A DNA stretch of 41,470 bases from Thermodesulfobacteriota bacterium. GTDB lineage: Bacteria > Desulfobacterota > DSM-4660 > Desulfatiglandales > Desulfatiglandaceae. This document shows positions 1 to 8,117 of this stretch, piece by piece (the first letter of the stretch is position 1; every line of letters begins with the position of its first letter). A program made the translations under genes and the position numbers. Below the pieces are notes generated by a model. The model was not told the DNA's origin and did not search any database. It saw only the letters and a program-made list of their open reading frames with translations. The DNA lies in assembly GCA_028278625.1 (NCBI GenBank), contig JANQDY010000055.1, positions 1 through 41,470 of the forward strand. Reading direction: 5' to 3'.

Positions 1-1
1 C

Positions 2-550
2 ACCATGTACTATCTTTTCAAAGACGGGGCACGATTGAAGCAGTACTTCTTTGAATTGCTGCCGGTTCCCGAGGATCAGCTGGAAAAGCTGACCCACAAA
101 TTCCACGAAATGGGCCGGGCCATCGTGGTGGGAAACGGCCTGTCGGGCATTGTTCAGGGGCTCTTGGGAGGGCTCGGGTTTTACTTTTTCGGCCTCGAGT
201 CACCTTTCCTCTGGGGAACGGTGATCGCCTTCATGGCCTTTCTGCCCATCATCGGCGCCTCGTCAGTATTCGTTCCCACCGCCATCATCCTCTTTCTGCA
301 CGGAAACACCGGCCTGGCACTGGGGTTTCTCATTTATAACCTTTTCTACAGTTCCCTCATTGAGTATCTCATCAAACCCCGGCTCATCGGAAAGGGCATG
401 CAGATGAATGCCCTTTTGGTTTTCATCGGCATTATCGGGGGCATCAAGGTCTTCGGCATCCTGGGAATTGTCTACGGACCGCTCATCATTACGGTCTTTT
501 TAACCCTGGCGGAGATTTACAGGCTTGAATATCGGGACAAAGCCGTATAG
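2..550 (+). CDS. AI-2E family transporter, C-terminal part (5' end outside window)
   Basis: This is the last 180 or so residues of a multi-pass inner-membrane protein. The reading frame is open to the left edge, so the true start lies outside the window. Visible features are hydrophobic helices separated by a conserved-looking loop (EYLIKPRLIGKGMQMN) and a glycine-rich C-terminal helix pair (GIIGGIKVFGILGIVYGPLI). That PRLIGK / GG...FG..G...GP pattern is typical of the AI-2E exporter (PerM, UPF0118) family, whose members move autoinducer-2 or ions, or are uncharacterised. The substrate cannot be read from the sequence. It ends 41 bases before fructose-bisphosphatase on the same strand, so the two may be cotranscribed. 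Confidence 0.8.
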   Translation, partial: TMYYLFKDGARLKQYFFELLPVPEDQLEKLTHKFHEMGRAIVVGNGLSGIVQGLLGGLGFYFFGLESPFLWGTVIAFMAFLPIIGASSVFVPTAIILFLHGNTGLALGFLIYNLFYSSLIEYLIKPRLIGKGMQMNALLVFIGIIGGIKVFGILGIVYGPLIITVFLTLAEIYRLEYRDKAV

Positions 551-591
551 GCTTGTTCTATTGGAAATATTGGATAGAAAGGAGCGTAAAA

Positions 592-1626
592 ATGGCCAAC
601 AGAGAAGTCGGCATCACCATCACACAGCACCTCTTAAAACAGCAGCGGCAGAATCCCGAAGCGACGGGCGCTTTTACAACGCTGCTCAACGAATTGATCG
701 TCGCGGCAAAGGTTATCTCCAGGGAAGTCAACAAGGCCGGCCTGGCCGATATTTTAGGCTCCACCGGAACCATCAACGTTCAGAATGAGCAGGTGCAGAA
801 GCTGGATGTGTTTGCCAACAACGTGGTCATTGAACGGATGCAGCACATCGGCCAGCTCTGCTGTATGGGAAGCGAAGAAAACGCGGACCTGATCGACATT
901 CCATCCCAATATCCCAAGGGGAACTACATTATTCTCTTTGATCCCCTGGACGGCAGCAGCAATATCGACGTCAATGTGAGCATCGGCACCATATTCGGCG
1001 TCTACCGGAAGAGAAGCGACGAAACGGATATTGACTGCCTTATGGGCGACGTCCTGCAGCCGGGAGTGAACCAGGTGGCCGCGGGCTATTTCATATACGG
1101 GTCCAGCACCATGATGGTGTACACCACCGGCAACGGCACGGGAGTCCATGGATTTACCCTCTATCCCAGCGTGGGAGAATTTCTACTCTCCCATGAGAAC
1201 ATCAAAATCCCCGAGAAATGCAAAACTTACAGTGTCAACGAAGGGAATTACGCCCATTGGGACGAGAACACCAGGGCCCTGATCGATTATTTCAAAACCA
1301 TCGACCGTGAAACAAATCGGCCGTACACCTCCCGCTACGTGGGGAGTCTCGTGGCGGATTTTCACCGAAATCTGCTGAAGGGCGGCGTTTTCATGTATCC
1401 CGCCGATCGAAAAGACCCCAAAAAACCCACCGGAAAACTGAGATTGATGGTGGAAGCGAATCCGCTGGCCATGGTGGCCAGGGAGGCCGGCGGCTACGCC
1501 AGCGACGGCCACGGACCGATCCTGGAAATTGAACCGAAGGAGTTGCACCAGAGAGTGCCGCTGTATATCGGCAACCGTGAGGCCGTTGAAACGGCGGAGC
1601 GGTTCATCGGCGGAGATGTTTCCTGA
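592..1626 (+). CDS. fbp: Class I fructose-1,6-bisphosphatase
   Basis: A 344-residue cytosolic enzyme that hydrolyses fructose 1,6-bisphosphate to fructose 6-phosphate, the committed step of gluconeogenesis. The class I signature is clear: the metal site FDPLDGSSNID at about residues 116-126, the upstream acidic pair GSEE at 93-96, and a C-terminal KLRLMVEANPLAMVAREAGG block that binds substrate. The start is the ATG at 592, with AAAGGAG about ten bases upstream; longer in-frame starts lack a ribosome site. Length matches the family (about 330-340). In eukaryotes and some bacteria class I enzymes are inhibited by AMP, and the eukaryotic ones by fructose 2,6-bisphosphate. This matters because a PFK-2/FBPase-2 homologue lies 2.6 kb downstream. 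Confidence 0.97.
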   Translation: MANREVGITITQHLLKQQRQNPEATGAFTTLLNELIVAAKVISREVNKAGLADILGSTGTINVQNEQVQKLDVFANNVVIERMQHIGQLCCMGSEENADLIDIPSQYPKGNYIILFDPLDGSSNIDVNVSIGTIFGVYRKRSDETDIDCLMGDVLQPGVNQVAAGYFIYGSSTMMVYTTGNGTGVHGFTLYPSVGEFLLSHENIKIPEKCKTYSVNEGNYAHWDENTRALIDYFKTIDRETNRPYTSRYVGSLVADFHRNLLKGGVFMYPADRKDPKKPTGKLRLMVEANPLAMVAREAGGYASDGHGPILEIEPKELHQRVPLYIGNREAVETAERFIGGDVS

Positions 1627-1669
1627 AATGGGGAACGGAAAAGGGGCGCCATACATCGCGGGATCATTC

Positions 1670-2332
1670 CTAAATTGAGGCAAAATAGAATTTCTCAGCC
1701 GGCAATTCCACACAGCAGAGCCGTTTACCGTAGGCCGCACCCGTGTCAATCCCGATCTTGTTTTTCATGACCAGGGGTTCCATAAAAGGGGTGTGGCCGA
1801 ATACCACTTTTTTGCCGAAATCATGGGTCGATGAAATAAACGGTTCCCGAATCCATATCATGTCCATGAGCGACTGCCGTGCAATGGGGATCCCCGGCCG
1901 GAACCCCCCGTGAATCAAATAATAGCCGTCAACTTCAATATACAGCTCCAGGGATTTATAGAAGAAGGTGTGATCGTCAGGGATTACCTCGTCCACGAAG
2001 CGCCTGCCGAAGTGGGCCTTTTTGCGCTGGTATGTCCTTAGGGTGGATCCCCCTCCGTTGACCAGATAAAGCTCCCTGTTCTGGCCGGCCAGATAGTCGA
2101 GGAGCATTCTCTCGTGATTCCCTAAAATGCACGAGATCTTTGAATATTTTGCGGTGAGGGAGAGAATATGGTCCACGACGCCTCTGGAATCGGGTCCCCG
2201 GTCAACATAGTCCCCCAAAAAAACGAGGGCATCTTCATTGGGCCGCCACGGAATCTTCTCCATGAGGTTTTCGAACATCTTCAGTTGGCCGTGGATATCC
2301 CCCACCACAAATATCTTTTCAGCAACCGTCAT
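1670..2332 (-). CDS. PPP-family serine/threonine phosphatase-like metallophosphatase
   Basis: A 220-residue soluble phosphoesterase with all the two-metal motifs of the PPP family: GDIHG (11-15), GDYVDRGPDS (40-49), GNHE (71-74), and later metal histidines in LIHGG (H141) and VFGHTPF (H180). Bacterial relatives of this size include PrpA/PrpB-type protein phosphatases and ApaH-like enzymes that cut dinucleotide polyphosphates; the motifs do not separate these. Its start overlaps the stop of the upstream radical SAM gene by four bases, so the two are probably translated together. It converges with fbp, 43 bases away, with no obvious terminator between. No membrane segment is seen. Confidence 0.88.
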   Translation of the reverse strand: MTVAEKIFVVGDIHGQLKMFENLMEKIPWRPNEDALVFLGDYVDRGPDSRGVVDHILSLTAKYSKISCILGNHERMLLDYLAGQNRELYLVNGGGSTLRTYQRKKAHFGRRFVDEVIPDDHTFFYKSLELYIEVDGYYLIHGGFRPGIPIARQSLMDMIWIREPFISSTHDFGKKVVFGHTPFMEPLVMKNKIGIDTGAAYGKRLCCVELPAEKFYFASI

Positions 2333-3273
2333 CGTCCCAGAACCAATCGCAAAATCCTCTCGGGCAGTCTTCTTTGATCCAGCCGTTTGAGTCCCGCCGC
2401 CTCCGCCTGCTCCAACGCCGCTTGAAACTCCCGGGCGGTTATCATTCGGTTCACCTTTTCATCGCCCATGGCCGCGCCGCAGGGACGGTACTGATCCATG
2501 ACGTTCACATAGGTGTTCGGGGATATTTCCGAACTCAAAAAATCCATGATTCCTTCAGTACCCGCCACCTGATTCGGCATGACCAGATGCCTTACCAAAA
2601 CACCCCGGACAGCCAGCCCATCCTCTATCAGAAGATCCCCTGTCTGGCGATGCATTTCACGAAGCCCGGACATGGCCTTTTCACGATAGTCGCTCACATT
2701 CAAGAACCGTTCGGCCATACCATTGTCCCAGAATTTGAAATCCGGCATATAGATGTCAAAGATGCCGTCCAGAAGCTTCAGGGTATCAAGGCTCTCGTAC
2801 CCGCCCGAGTTATATACGAGAGGGATGCGAAGGCCCTGTTCAATGGCCGGCGCCAGTGCTTCCAGAATCTGGGGCACCACATGGGTGGGCGTAACAAAAT
2901 TGATGTTGTGACACCCTTTTTGGGAAAGGAAGAGCATCATGTTCGTCATCCGGTCAGGGGTAACCCGTACCCCTTCATTCAGATGACTGATGTCGTGGTT
3001 CTGACAGAAGGTGCAGAGCAGGTTACAGGAACTGAGGAAAATGGTACCGGAACCGTTTCTCCCCACCAGGGGGGCCTCTTCTCCGAAATGGGCGTTATAG
3101 CTGGCCACTTTTGCGTATCGTCCCGTATGGCAGTAGCCGGCTTCCCCCTTTTGTCGGTTTACGCCGCACTCCCTCGGACAAAGGCGGCAGCTTTCAAGGA
3201 CGGAAAGGGCCTGTTCAATCCGGCCCTTGAGATCGCCCTTTTCGTGCAAGGAGATATAGGAAGGCGCTCGCAT
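2329..3273 (-). CDS. Radical SAM protein, PflX/COG1313 type (pyruvate formate-lyase activase-like)
   Basis: A 314-residue iron-sulfur protein. The radical SAM cluster motif CxxxCxxC is present (C83, C87, C90, in SSCNLLCTFCQNHD). It is preceded by a second cysteine set, C29, C32, C36 and C48 (SCRLCPRECGVNR...GYC), characteristic of the uncharacterised PflX-like group. These proteins resemble glycyl-radical enzyme activases, but their targets are unknown and no glycyl radical enzyme lies nearby. The chosen start at 3273 keeps the whole family-typical N-terminus (PSYISLHEKGDL). It lacks a good ribosome site, and a strong terminator for the upstream gene ends only about 15 bases before it, so its promoter is unclear. 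The downstream phosphatase overlaps it by four bases. Confidence 0.85.
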   Translation of the reverse strand: MRAPSYISLHEKGDLKGRIEQALSVLESCRLCPRECGVNRQKGEAGYCHTGRYAKVASYNAHFGEEAPLVGRNGSGTIFLSSCNLLCTFCQNHDISHLNEGVRVTPDRMTNMMLFLSQKGCHNINFVTPTHVVPQILEALAPAIEQGLRIPLVYNSGGYESLDTLKLLDGIFDIYMPDFKFWDNGMAERFLNVSDYREKAMSGLREMHRQTGDLLIEDGLAVRGVLVRHLVMPNQVAGTEGIMDFLSSEISPNTYVNVMDQYRPCGAAMGDEKVNRMITAREFQAALEQAEAAGLKRLDQRRLPERILRLVLGR

Positions 3274-3287
3274 GCTTTAAACCACCC

Positions 3288-3326
3288 AAAAAAAACCCCC
3301 TGACGGAAAAATTCTCGATCAGGAGG
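3288..3326 (-). terminator. Rho-independent terminator of the Bax-inhibitor-1 gene
   Basis: Read on the minus strand, CCTCCTGA (3326-3319) pairs with TCAGGGGG (3303-3296) over eight base pairs with one G-T pair, followed at once by eight T residues (3295-3288). It lies 41 bases beyond the BI-1 stop codon and just before the radical SAM start. Confidence 0.8.
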
Positions 3327-3366
3327 ATCTTTTTTCAAAAGAGAATTCGTATGCCGTAAGGAATTG

Positions 3367-4071
3367 TTAATCCCGGCCCTGACCGAAAATTCGAAGCAGC
3401 ATCAGGAAAAGGTTAATGAAATCGAGATAGAGAGACAGCGCTCCCAGAATCGCACCCTTTCTGACCACCGAGCCGTCCGCATCCACGGGCTGGGTCAGCG
3501 CCATGTTTTTCAGTTTCTGTGTGTCATAGGCTGTCAGCCCTACGAACACAATCACCCCGATGTAGCTGATCACCATGCTCATTCCGGGGCTTCTGAAAAA
3601 CATGTTCACCAGGGAAGCAATGATAATACCGATGAGGCCCATCATCAGGAATCCGCCCATGGAGGTCAGATCCCTTTTGGTGACCCAGCCGTAAATACTG
3701 CAGGCCACAAAGGTTCCCGCACAGATAAAAAAAGTACTGACAATGGATGTCTGCGTGTAGACCAAAAAGATGAATGAAAGGGTCACGCCGTTTAAGGCTG
3801 AATAGATGAGAAAGAGGAGCGTCGCCGTTCCACCGCTCATTTTGTGGACCATGCCGGAAATGGCAAAGACAAGCCCCAACTCCGCCACGATGAGAAGTAT
3901 GAGAATCATGGAGTTGCCGAAAATGAGCCGGACCAGGGATTCGTTTCCTGAAACGTAGAGCGCCACCACTGCCGTCAGACAAAGCCCGATACCCATCCAG
4001 TTATAGACGCTCCTGACAAAGTCATTCACCAGGATTTCCGACCTTGGCCTGGAGACGGATGTTTGTGCCAT
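3367..4071 (-). CDS. Bax inhibitor-1 / YccA family membrane protein
   Basis: A 234-residue inner-membrane protein with about seven hydrophobic helices after a short polar N-terminus (MAQTSVSRPRSEILVNDFVR). Family landmarks include the YGWVTKRDLTSMGGFL loop and the C-terminal FVGLTAYDTQKLK...GALSLYLDFINLFLMLLRIFG block, which carries the conserved acidic residues of the pH-sensitive calcium-leak family (YbhL, BsYetJ). Bacterial members bind protease regulators or leak calcium, but this one's role is inferred from family only. The start at 4071 has GGAGG seven bases upstream. It stands alone, with its own promoter (4148-4175) and terminator (3288-3326), and diverges from the PFK-2 homologue. 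Confidence 0.93.
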   Translation of the reverse strand: MAQTSVSRPRSEILVNDFVRSVYNWMGIGLCLTAVVALYVSGNESLVRLIFGNSMILILLIVAELGLVFAISGMVHKMSGGTATLLFLIYSALNGVTLSFIFLVYTQTSIVSTFFICAGTFVACSIYGWVTKRDLTSMGGFLMMGLIGIIIASLVNMFFRSPGMSMVISYIGVIVFVGLTAYDTQKLKNMALTQPVDADGSVVRKGAILGALSLYLDFINLFLMLLRIFGQGRD

Positions 4072-4147
4072 GCTTTTACCTCCCTATATGAAAACCGTAT
4101 TTTGTGAGAACTCAATTCAAATCAAGTTGCTTACGCGACATCTTTTT

Positions 4148-4175
4148 ATTATAGATGTTCTTTTGTAAAGTTCAA
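4148..4175 (-). promoter_or_regulatory. Sigma-70-type promoter for the BI-1 gene
   Basis: On the minus strand TTGAAC (4175-4170) is followed after 16 bases by a perfect TATAAT (4153-4148). This would start transcription near 4141 and give an untranslated leader of about 70 bases. The intergenic region also has to serve the divergent gene at 4211, for which I see only a weak plus-strand candidate. Confidence 0.65.
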
Positions 4176-4210
4176 GGGGAAACAGCGCATCTTGAAAGAG
4201 TGAAAAGGGC

Positions 4211-5428
4211 ATGCTTGATTACAAACTCTACATCGTCATGGTAGGCCTTCCCGCCAGGGGAAAATCGACCATCGCCTACAAGTTGAAAGAGAATCTCAAC
4301 AAATACGGCATCAAAACCGGTATTTTCAACAACGGCGATCTGAGACGAAAACTGACCGGCATTGAAACCTCAAGACCGGAATTCTACAGCCCTGATAACC
4401 TTAAAGGGGTTGAACTTCGGGAAAAAATTGCGCTCACCAACATGGGACGCGCCATTGATTTCCTTGGTCGAACGGGATACGTGGCCATTCTGGATGCCAC
4501 CAATGTGAGCCTGGAAAGGCGGGAAAAAACGACCGAATCCCTTAAGGATCATCCCGTTCTCTATATTGAGTGCATCAACAAAGACGAAAAGATCCTGAAA
4601 GCAAGTCTCCAACGAAAGGTATCCAATCCGGAATTCAGCCATTTGAAAAAAGAGGCTGCCATGAAAAGCTTTCGAAAACGGATTGAATATTACGAAAGTT
4701 TATACACGCCCCTTGGGGCCGAGCGAAACTATGTGAAGCTCGATTCCCTGAACAACAGAATCCTGGCCGAAGAGCTGACGGACCGGATTCCCTACTGGGA
4801 CCGGATCAGGGATTTCCTGGTGACCGATACGGTCAAGAATCTCTTTCTGGTCCGGCATGGTGAGACTTTTTTCAATCTTGAAAACCGTATCGGCGGTGAT
4901 TCCGAGCTCACGGAAAACGGTCTGGCCCAGGCACGGGGCCTGGCCCACTATTTTAAAAGAAAGAAGATCCCGGTCATTTTTACCAGCGAAAAGAAAAGAA
5001 CCGTGCAAACGGCCATGCCCATCAAAGGGTCACAAAACAAATGCGCCATCATTCCACTTGGGGAATTCAACGAAATCGACAGCGGCATCTGTGAGCGCAT
5101 GAGTTACGAGGAGATCCGGGAACGGATGCCCCATGTTTATCAGGCGAGAAAATCGAATAAATACAACTATGTGTACCCAGGGGGCGAGGGATACGCCACC
5201 ATGAAACATCGCGTGGACATGGGGATCAAAAAAGCCCTCTATCTCAGCAGTGATTCCCAAAACATCATTATCGTGGGACACCGGGCCGTCAACCGGATGA
5301 TCCTCTCCCATTTTCTTTACCGAAGAGAAGAAGACGTTCCTTACATTTACGTGCCCCAGGACCGTTTCTATCACATCGTGGTAACCCAGGATAAAAAACT
5401 GCTTCAGTTGAAACCGTATCTGACGTAG
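4211..5428 (+). CDS. Bifunctional 6-phosphofructo-2-kinase / fructose-2,6-bisphosphatase homologue
   Basis: A 405-residue soluble protein with the two-domain order of eukaryotic PFKFB enzymes. The kinase half (about 1-205) has the P-loop GLPARGKS (12-19), FNNGDLRR (39-46) and DATNVSLERR (95-104), matching PFK-2 motifs. The phosphatase half (about 210-405) has LVRHGE with catalytic H216, RIGGDSELTENG, TSEKKRTVQTA, EFNEIDSGICE with acidic E288, and IIVGHRAVNR with H357, matching FBPase-2 rather than generic phosphoglycerate mutase. All expected catalytic residues are present in both halves, so both activities are plausible: making and degrading fructose 2,6-bisphosphate. The long N-terminal regulatory tail of vertebrate forms is absent. 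No partner gene adjoins it, but fbp lies nearby. It converges with the next gene with one base between the stops. Confidence 0.88.
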   Translation: MLDYKLYIVMVGLPARGKSTIAYKLKENLNKYGIKTGIFNNGDLRRKLTGIETSRPEFYSPDNLKGVELREKIALTNMGRAIDFLGRTGYVAILDATNVSLERREKTTESLKDHPVLYIECINKDEKILKASLQRKVSNPEFSHLKKEAAMKSFRKRIEYYESLYTPLGAERNYVKLDSLNNRILAEELTDRIPYWDRIRDFLVTDTVKNLFLVRHGETFFNLENRIGGDSELTENGLAQARGLAHYFKRKKIPVIFTSEKKRTVQTAMPIKGSQNKCAIIPLGEFNEIDSGICERMSYEEIRERMPHVYQARKSNKYNYVYPGGEGYATMKHRVDMGIKKALYLSSDSQNIIIVGHRAVNRMILSHFLYRREEDVPYIYVPQDRFYHIVVTQDKKLLQLKPYLT

Positions 5429-5429
5429 A

Positions 5430-6224
5430 TCACTGCTTTGGCAGCAACACCTTTGGGGTCCTGGTGGTTTTGTCGTAAAACAGAAACGCGGTCACATGCA
5501 TCCTTTCCAGGGACGCCACGATCCCCACCCCCTCCGCGTAAAAAGTATACCCCCCATCCGACACATGGGCCGGTCCCACTTTCCCCTCATAGGAAGACCG
5601 GATCAGAACCGTTTTGTAGGTGCCCGCCGGAACCGTCACCTCATAGGCCCCCACATAGGTATGGGCCACATTCAGCCGCCCCTGGTATTTCACGTGGGTG
5701 GGATCGTGAATATCAAAAACCTTAACCGCTGTTTCCACCGTGGATGCCTCGCCCGGTTTCATGCCATCGAACATGAGGGGCAACATGGGTGCATAATGCG
5801 TGATAACGTCTTGTTTAAGATCAATTTCCGAGATCAGATTCACGGTGCCTTCCCCGTCTAGCGAGAGGAATTCAGTGGTATCGCCCCGGATGCTCAGCCG
5901 CCACAGATGCCGGTCATCCGTCCCCTTTTTCCGTGAAATCAAGACGTTCTGGCGGGCCCCCATATGAGCGCCGGCCGTTAATCGGTAAACCCATTCTCCC
6001 TTTTGGAGGGGGATCAACCGGACCGTGCCGTTAAGAGGAAGAGCGGGAAGCGCTTTTCCCACAACCCCTTGTCCCAGAATGGCCAGTGCCTGCCGATCCT
6101 TTTCCGGCAGTTTCACCACCCTGCCGGCGGATACATCACCGTGTGCCTGAGATGATAAACCCAACAATGCGACGGTTATGAGGAACATCACCGCGGTTTT
6201 TCCGAAAACCCCTGGAAGACCCAT
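5430..6224 (-). CDS. Secreted protein of unknown function, DUF3108-like
   Basis: A 264-residue protein with an N-terminal signal peptide (FGKTAVMFLITVALLGLSSQAHG, cleavage probably near residue 29) and a beta-rich body. The C-terminal half (VPAGTYKTVLIRSSYEGKVG... and GVGIVASLERM) resembles the DUF3108 type, in which a periplasmic beta-barrel-like fold ends with a statement of 'from sugar or lipid precursor' type repeats; that resemblance is only by eye. The start at 6224 follows a purine-rich GGGGGAAAGAAG and lies 12 bases after the pyrD stop, so it is probably the last gene of a pyrK-pyrD operon. No enzymatic residues are recognisable and no link to pyrimidine synthesis is evident. Confidence 0.6.
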   Translation of the reverse strand: MGLPGVFGKTAVMFLITVALLGLSSQAHGDVSAGRVVKLPEKDRQALAILGQGVVGKALPALPLNGTVRLIPLQKGEWVYRLTAGAHMGARQNVLISRKKGTDDRHLWRLSIRGDTTEFLSLDGEGTVNLISEIDLKQDVITHYAPMLPLMFDGMKPGEASTVETAVKVFDIHDPTHVKYQGRLNVAHTYVGAYEVTVPAGTYKTVLIRSSYEGKVGPAHVSDGGYTFYAEGVGIVASLERMHVTAFLFYDKTTRTPKVLLPKQ

Positions 6225-6236
6225 TCTTCTTTCCCC

Positions 6237-7160
6237 CTAAGTTCTCATTTTCAGAGATCCGATAATTTCGGTAATGGATGCCATATCGTGGTCCTTCAGG
6301 AATTCTTCCACGTCTTCCAGAATATCCAGGGAAACCCTGGGGTTTACAAAATTGGCGGTTCCCACCTGAACGGCCCGGGCACCGGCAATCAGAAATTCCA
6401 GGGCATCACGTCCGTTTAGTATCCCCCCCATGCCGATGACCGGAATAGTGACCGCTCTTGCCACCTGGTGGACCATATAAACGGCAACCGGACGAATGGC
6501 AGGCCCCGACAGTCCCCCGGCCCCATTGGCCAGACTGGGAGTGCGCTTTTCGATATCAATGCTCATGCCTGTTAAGGTATTGATGAGAGAAAGGGCATGG
6601 GCACCCGCCGCTTCTACGGCTTTGGCAACGGCGCGGATATCCGTGACATTGGGAGAGAGTTTCACGATCACCGGCTTATCCGCCTCCATCAGCACCCGTT
6701 CGGTTACGCGGGCGGCCACCAGGGGATCCGTTCCGAAAGCCATGCCGCCCTGTTCCACGTTGGGGCAACTGATGTTGACCTCGATGGCGTCAATTCCGGA
6801 AGCCCCCTTGAGACCGGCCGCAACGGCCCCGTATTCTTCCAGAGAGTGGCCGTAAATGTTCACCATAACGCAGGTGTCGAGCGTTTCCAGCCACGGCAGT
6901 TTATCGGACAAAAACGCGTTCAATCCCACATTGGCCAGCCCGATGGCATTCAGCATGCCGCAGGGCGTCTCAACGATGCGCGGCGGGGGGTTTCCCGGTT
7001 TGGGGTTCAGGGATATCCCCTTGACAACAATGCCCCCCAGGAGGGCCGCATCCAGAACGGGTGAGAATTCCCGCCCATATCCGAAAGTTCCGGACGCTGC
7101 AATGACCGGGTTCTTGAGGGGGAGATCGCCCACCCGCACCGCCAGATCAGGTTTGCTCAT
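6237..7160 (-). CDS. pyrD: Dihydroorotate dehydrogenase, class 1B catalytic subunit
   Basis: A 307-residue FMN enzyme that oxidises dihydroorotate to orotate in de novo pyrimidine synthesis. Motifs are ASGTFGYG (22-29), the FMN lysine region VVKGIS (46-51), NISCPNVEQGGMAFG with catalytic C132, INTLTGMSID, and the FMN-phosphate loops AGGLSGPAIRP and GMGGILNGRDALEFL. A cysteine base rather than serine, together with the PyrK partner, defines class 1B, which passes electrons to NAD. I chose the ATG at 7160 because it forms an ATGA overlap with the pyrK stop; a start 18 bases further upstream is open but less likely. Confidence 0.96.
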   Translation of the reverse strand: MSKPDLAVRVGDLPLKNPVIAASGTFGYGREFSPVLDAALLGGIVVKGISLNPKPGNPPPRIVETPCGMLNAIGLANVGLNAFLSDKLPWLETLDTCVMVNIYGHSLEEYGAVAAGLKGASGIDAIEVNISCPNVEQGGMAFGTDPLVAARVTERVLMEADKPVIVKLSPNVTDIRAVAKAVEAAGAHALSLINTLTGMSIDIEKRTPSLANGAGGLSGPAIRPVAVYMVHQVARAVTIPVIGMGGILNGRDALEFLIAGARAVQVGTANFVNPRVSLDILEDVEEFLKDHDMASITEIIGSLKMRT

Positions 7161-7951
7161 GACCCCATCACCTCCCAATCCAGCTTCTCGGCATCAAATA
7201 CCGGCCCATCCTGACAAATGTGGGCATAGGGGCTCTTTGAATCGGGTGATTTCTTTACGGCGCACCCCTGGCAGGCACCCACGCCGCAGGCCATGTGGCT
7301 CTCAAGGGAGACCTGACATTGAACCGAACCGTGCAAAAGGGACATCCCGCGCACGGCTTTCAGCATGGGCAGGGGCCCGCACGTGAACACGGCCAGCGGG
7401 GTCTCCTTCGAACTTGAAAAAGCCGACGCCAGCAGATCCGTCACCTTTCCATGGTACCCCAGGGAACCGTCTTCGGTGGCGATTGCGGGAGCAAGCCCCA
7501 CGATCCCCAATTGATCCAGGGGAACAATTTCCGACGAATCGCCGTAGCCCGTCAGAAACTGCTGGTCTTTGCGTTTCAATGTGAGCGACAGGAAGAGAAG
7601 CGGGGCAATGCCCATCCCCCCGGCCACCAATATTGGCCGGGCCTTTCCTTCGGGCAGCTCGAACCCCCTTCCAAGAGGCCCCAGAGCGCGAATGGCTTGG
7701 CCGGAATCTTTTTCGCCCAGAATAGCGGTCCCGGTGCCGACCACCCGATAGAGAATCAGTACCACATCCCCGTTCACCCCACAGATGGAAAAGGGGCGAC
7801 GCAAAAGGGGATCCATACCGGGCCGAACCTGCATCATCACAAACTGGCCCGGCTTGGCCTCATTTGCCACCGCTGCTGAACGAAATCCCATGAAAAAGGT
7901 ATTTCTTGCGACTTTTTTGTTGAAAACAATTTCCGTGGATATCTCGATCAT
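7157..7951 (-). CDS. pyrK: Dihydroorotate dehydrogenase electron-transfer subunit
   Basis: A 264-residue ferredoxin-reductase-like subunit that carries FAD and a [2Fe-2S] cluster and moves electrons from PyrD to NAD+. The FAD motif RRPFSI (51-56) and pyridine-nucleotide motif LVAGGMGIAPLL (108-119) are present. The cluster ligands C222, C227, C230 and C246 have the C-x4-C-x2-C-x15-C spacing typical of PyrK. It is first in the operon, overlaps pyrD by four bases, and reads divergently from the substrate-binding lipoprotein gene at 8118. The ribosome-binding site upstream of 7951 is poor, which leaves the exact start somewhat open; the N-terminus (IEISTEIVFNKKVARNTF) looks normal for the family. 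Confidence 0.95.
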   Translation of the reverse strand: MIEISTEIVFNKKVARNTFFMGFRSAAVANEAKPGQFVMMQVRPGMDPLLRRPFSICGVNGDVVLILYRVVGTGTAILGEKDSGQAIRALGPLGRGFELPEGKARPILVAGGMGIAPLLFLSLTLKRKDQQFLTGYGDSSEIVPLDQLGIVGLAPAIATEDGSLGYHGKVTDLLASAFSSSKETPLAVFTCGPLPMLKAVRGMSLLHGSVQCQVSLESHMACGVGACQGCAVKKSPDSKSPYAHICQDGPVFDAEKLDWEVMGS

Positions 7952-8036
7952 AATTGTTCATTTTAGTACAGTTGCATCTTGAATACAATGGAATCCTCCA
8001 CCATTCTTGAATGCGCTCACAAAAACCACATGTGAT

Positions 8037-8066
8037 TTGCCCTCCAACCATGGGATGTGCTAGTAT
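8037..8066 (+). promoter_or_regulatory. Candidate promoter for the SBP-histidine kinase pair
   Basis: TTGCCC (8037-8042) and TAGTAT (8061-8066) are separated by 18 bases; each matches four of six consensus positions. It lies about 50 bases before the start codon at 8118. Moderate match only. Confidence 0.35.
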
Positions 8067-8117
8067 GAAAAAAGGCACCCATGCGGAAGAAAGACCAACA
8101 ATTGGCGAGGAGCTCTT

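Noticed and set aside
2374..3303. A 309-codon open frame antisense to the radical SAM gene.
   Set aside because: The sense gene has clear iron-sulfur motifs; the antisense product is low in hydrophobic pattern and matches no family.
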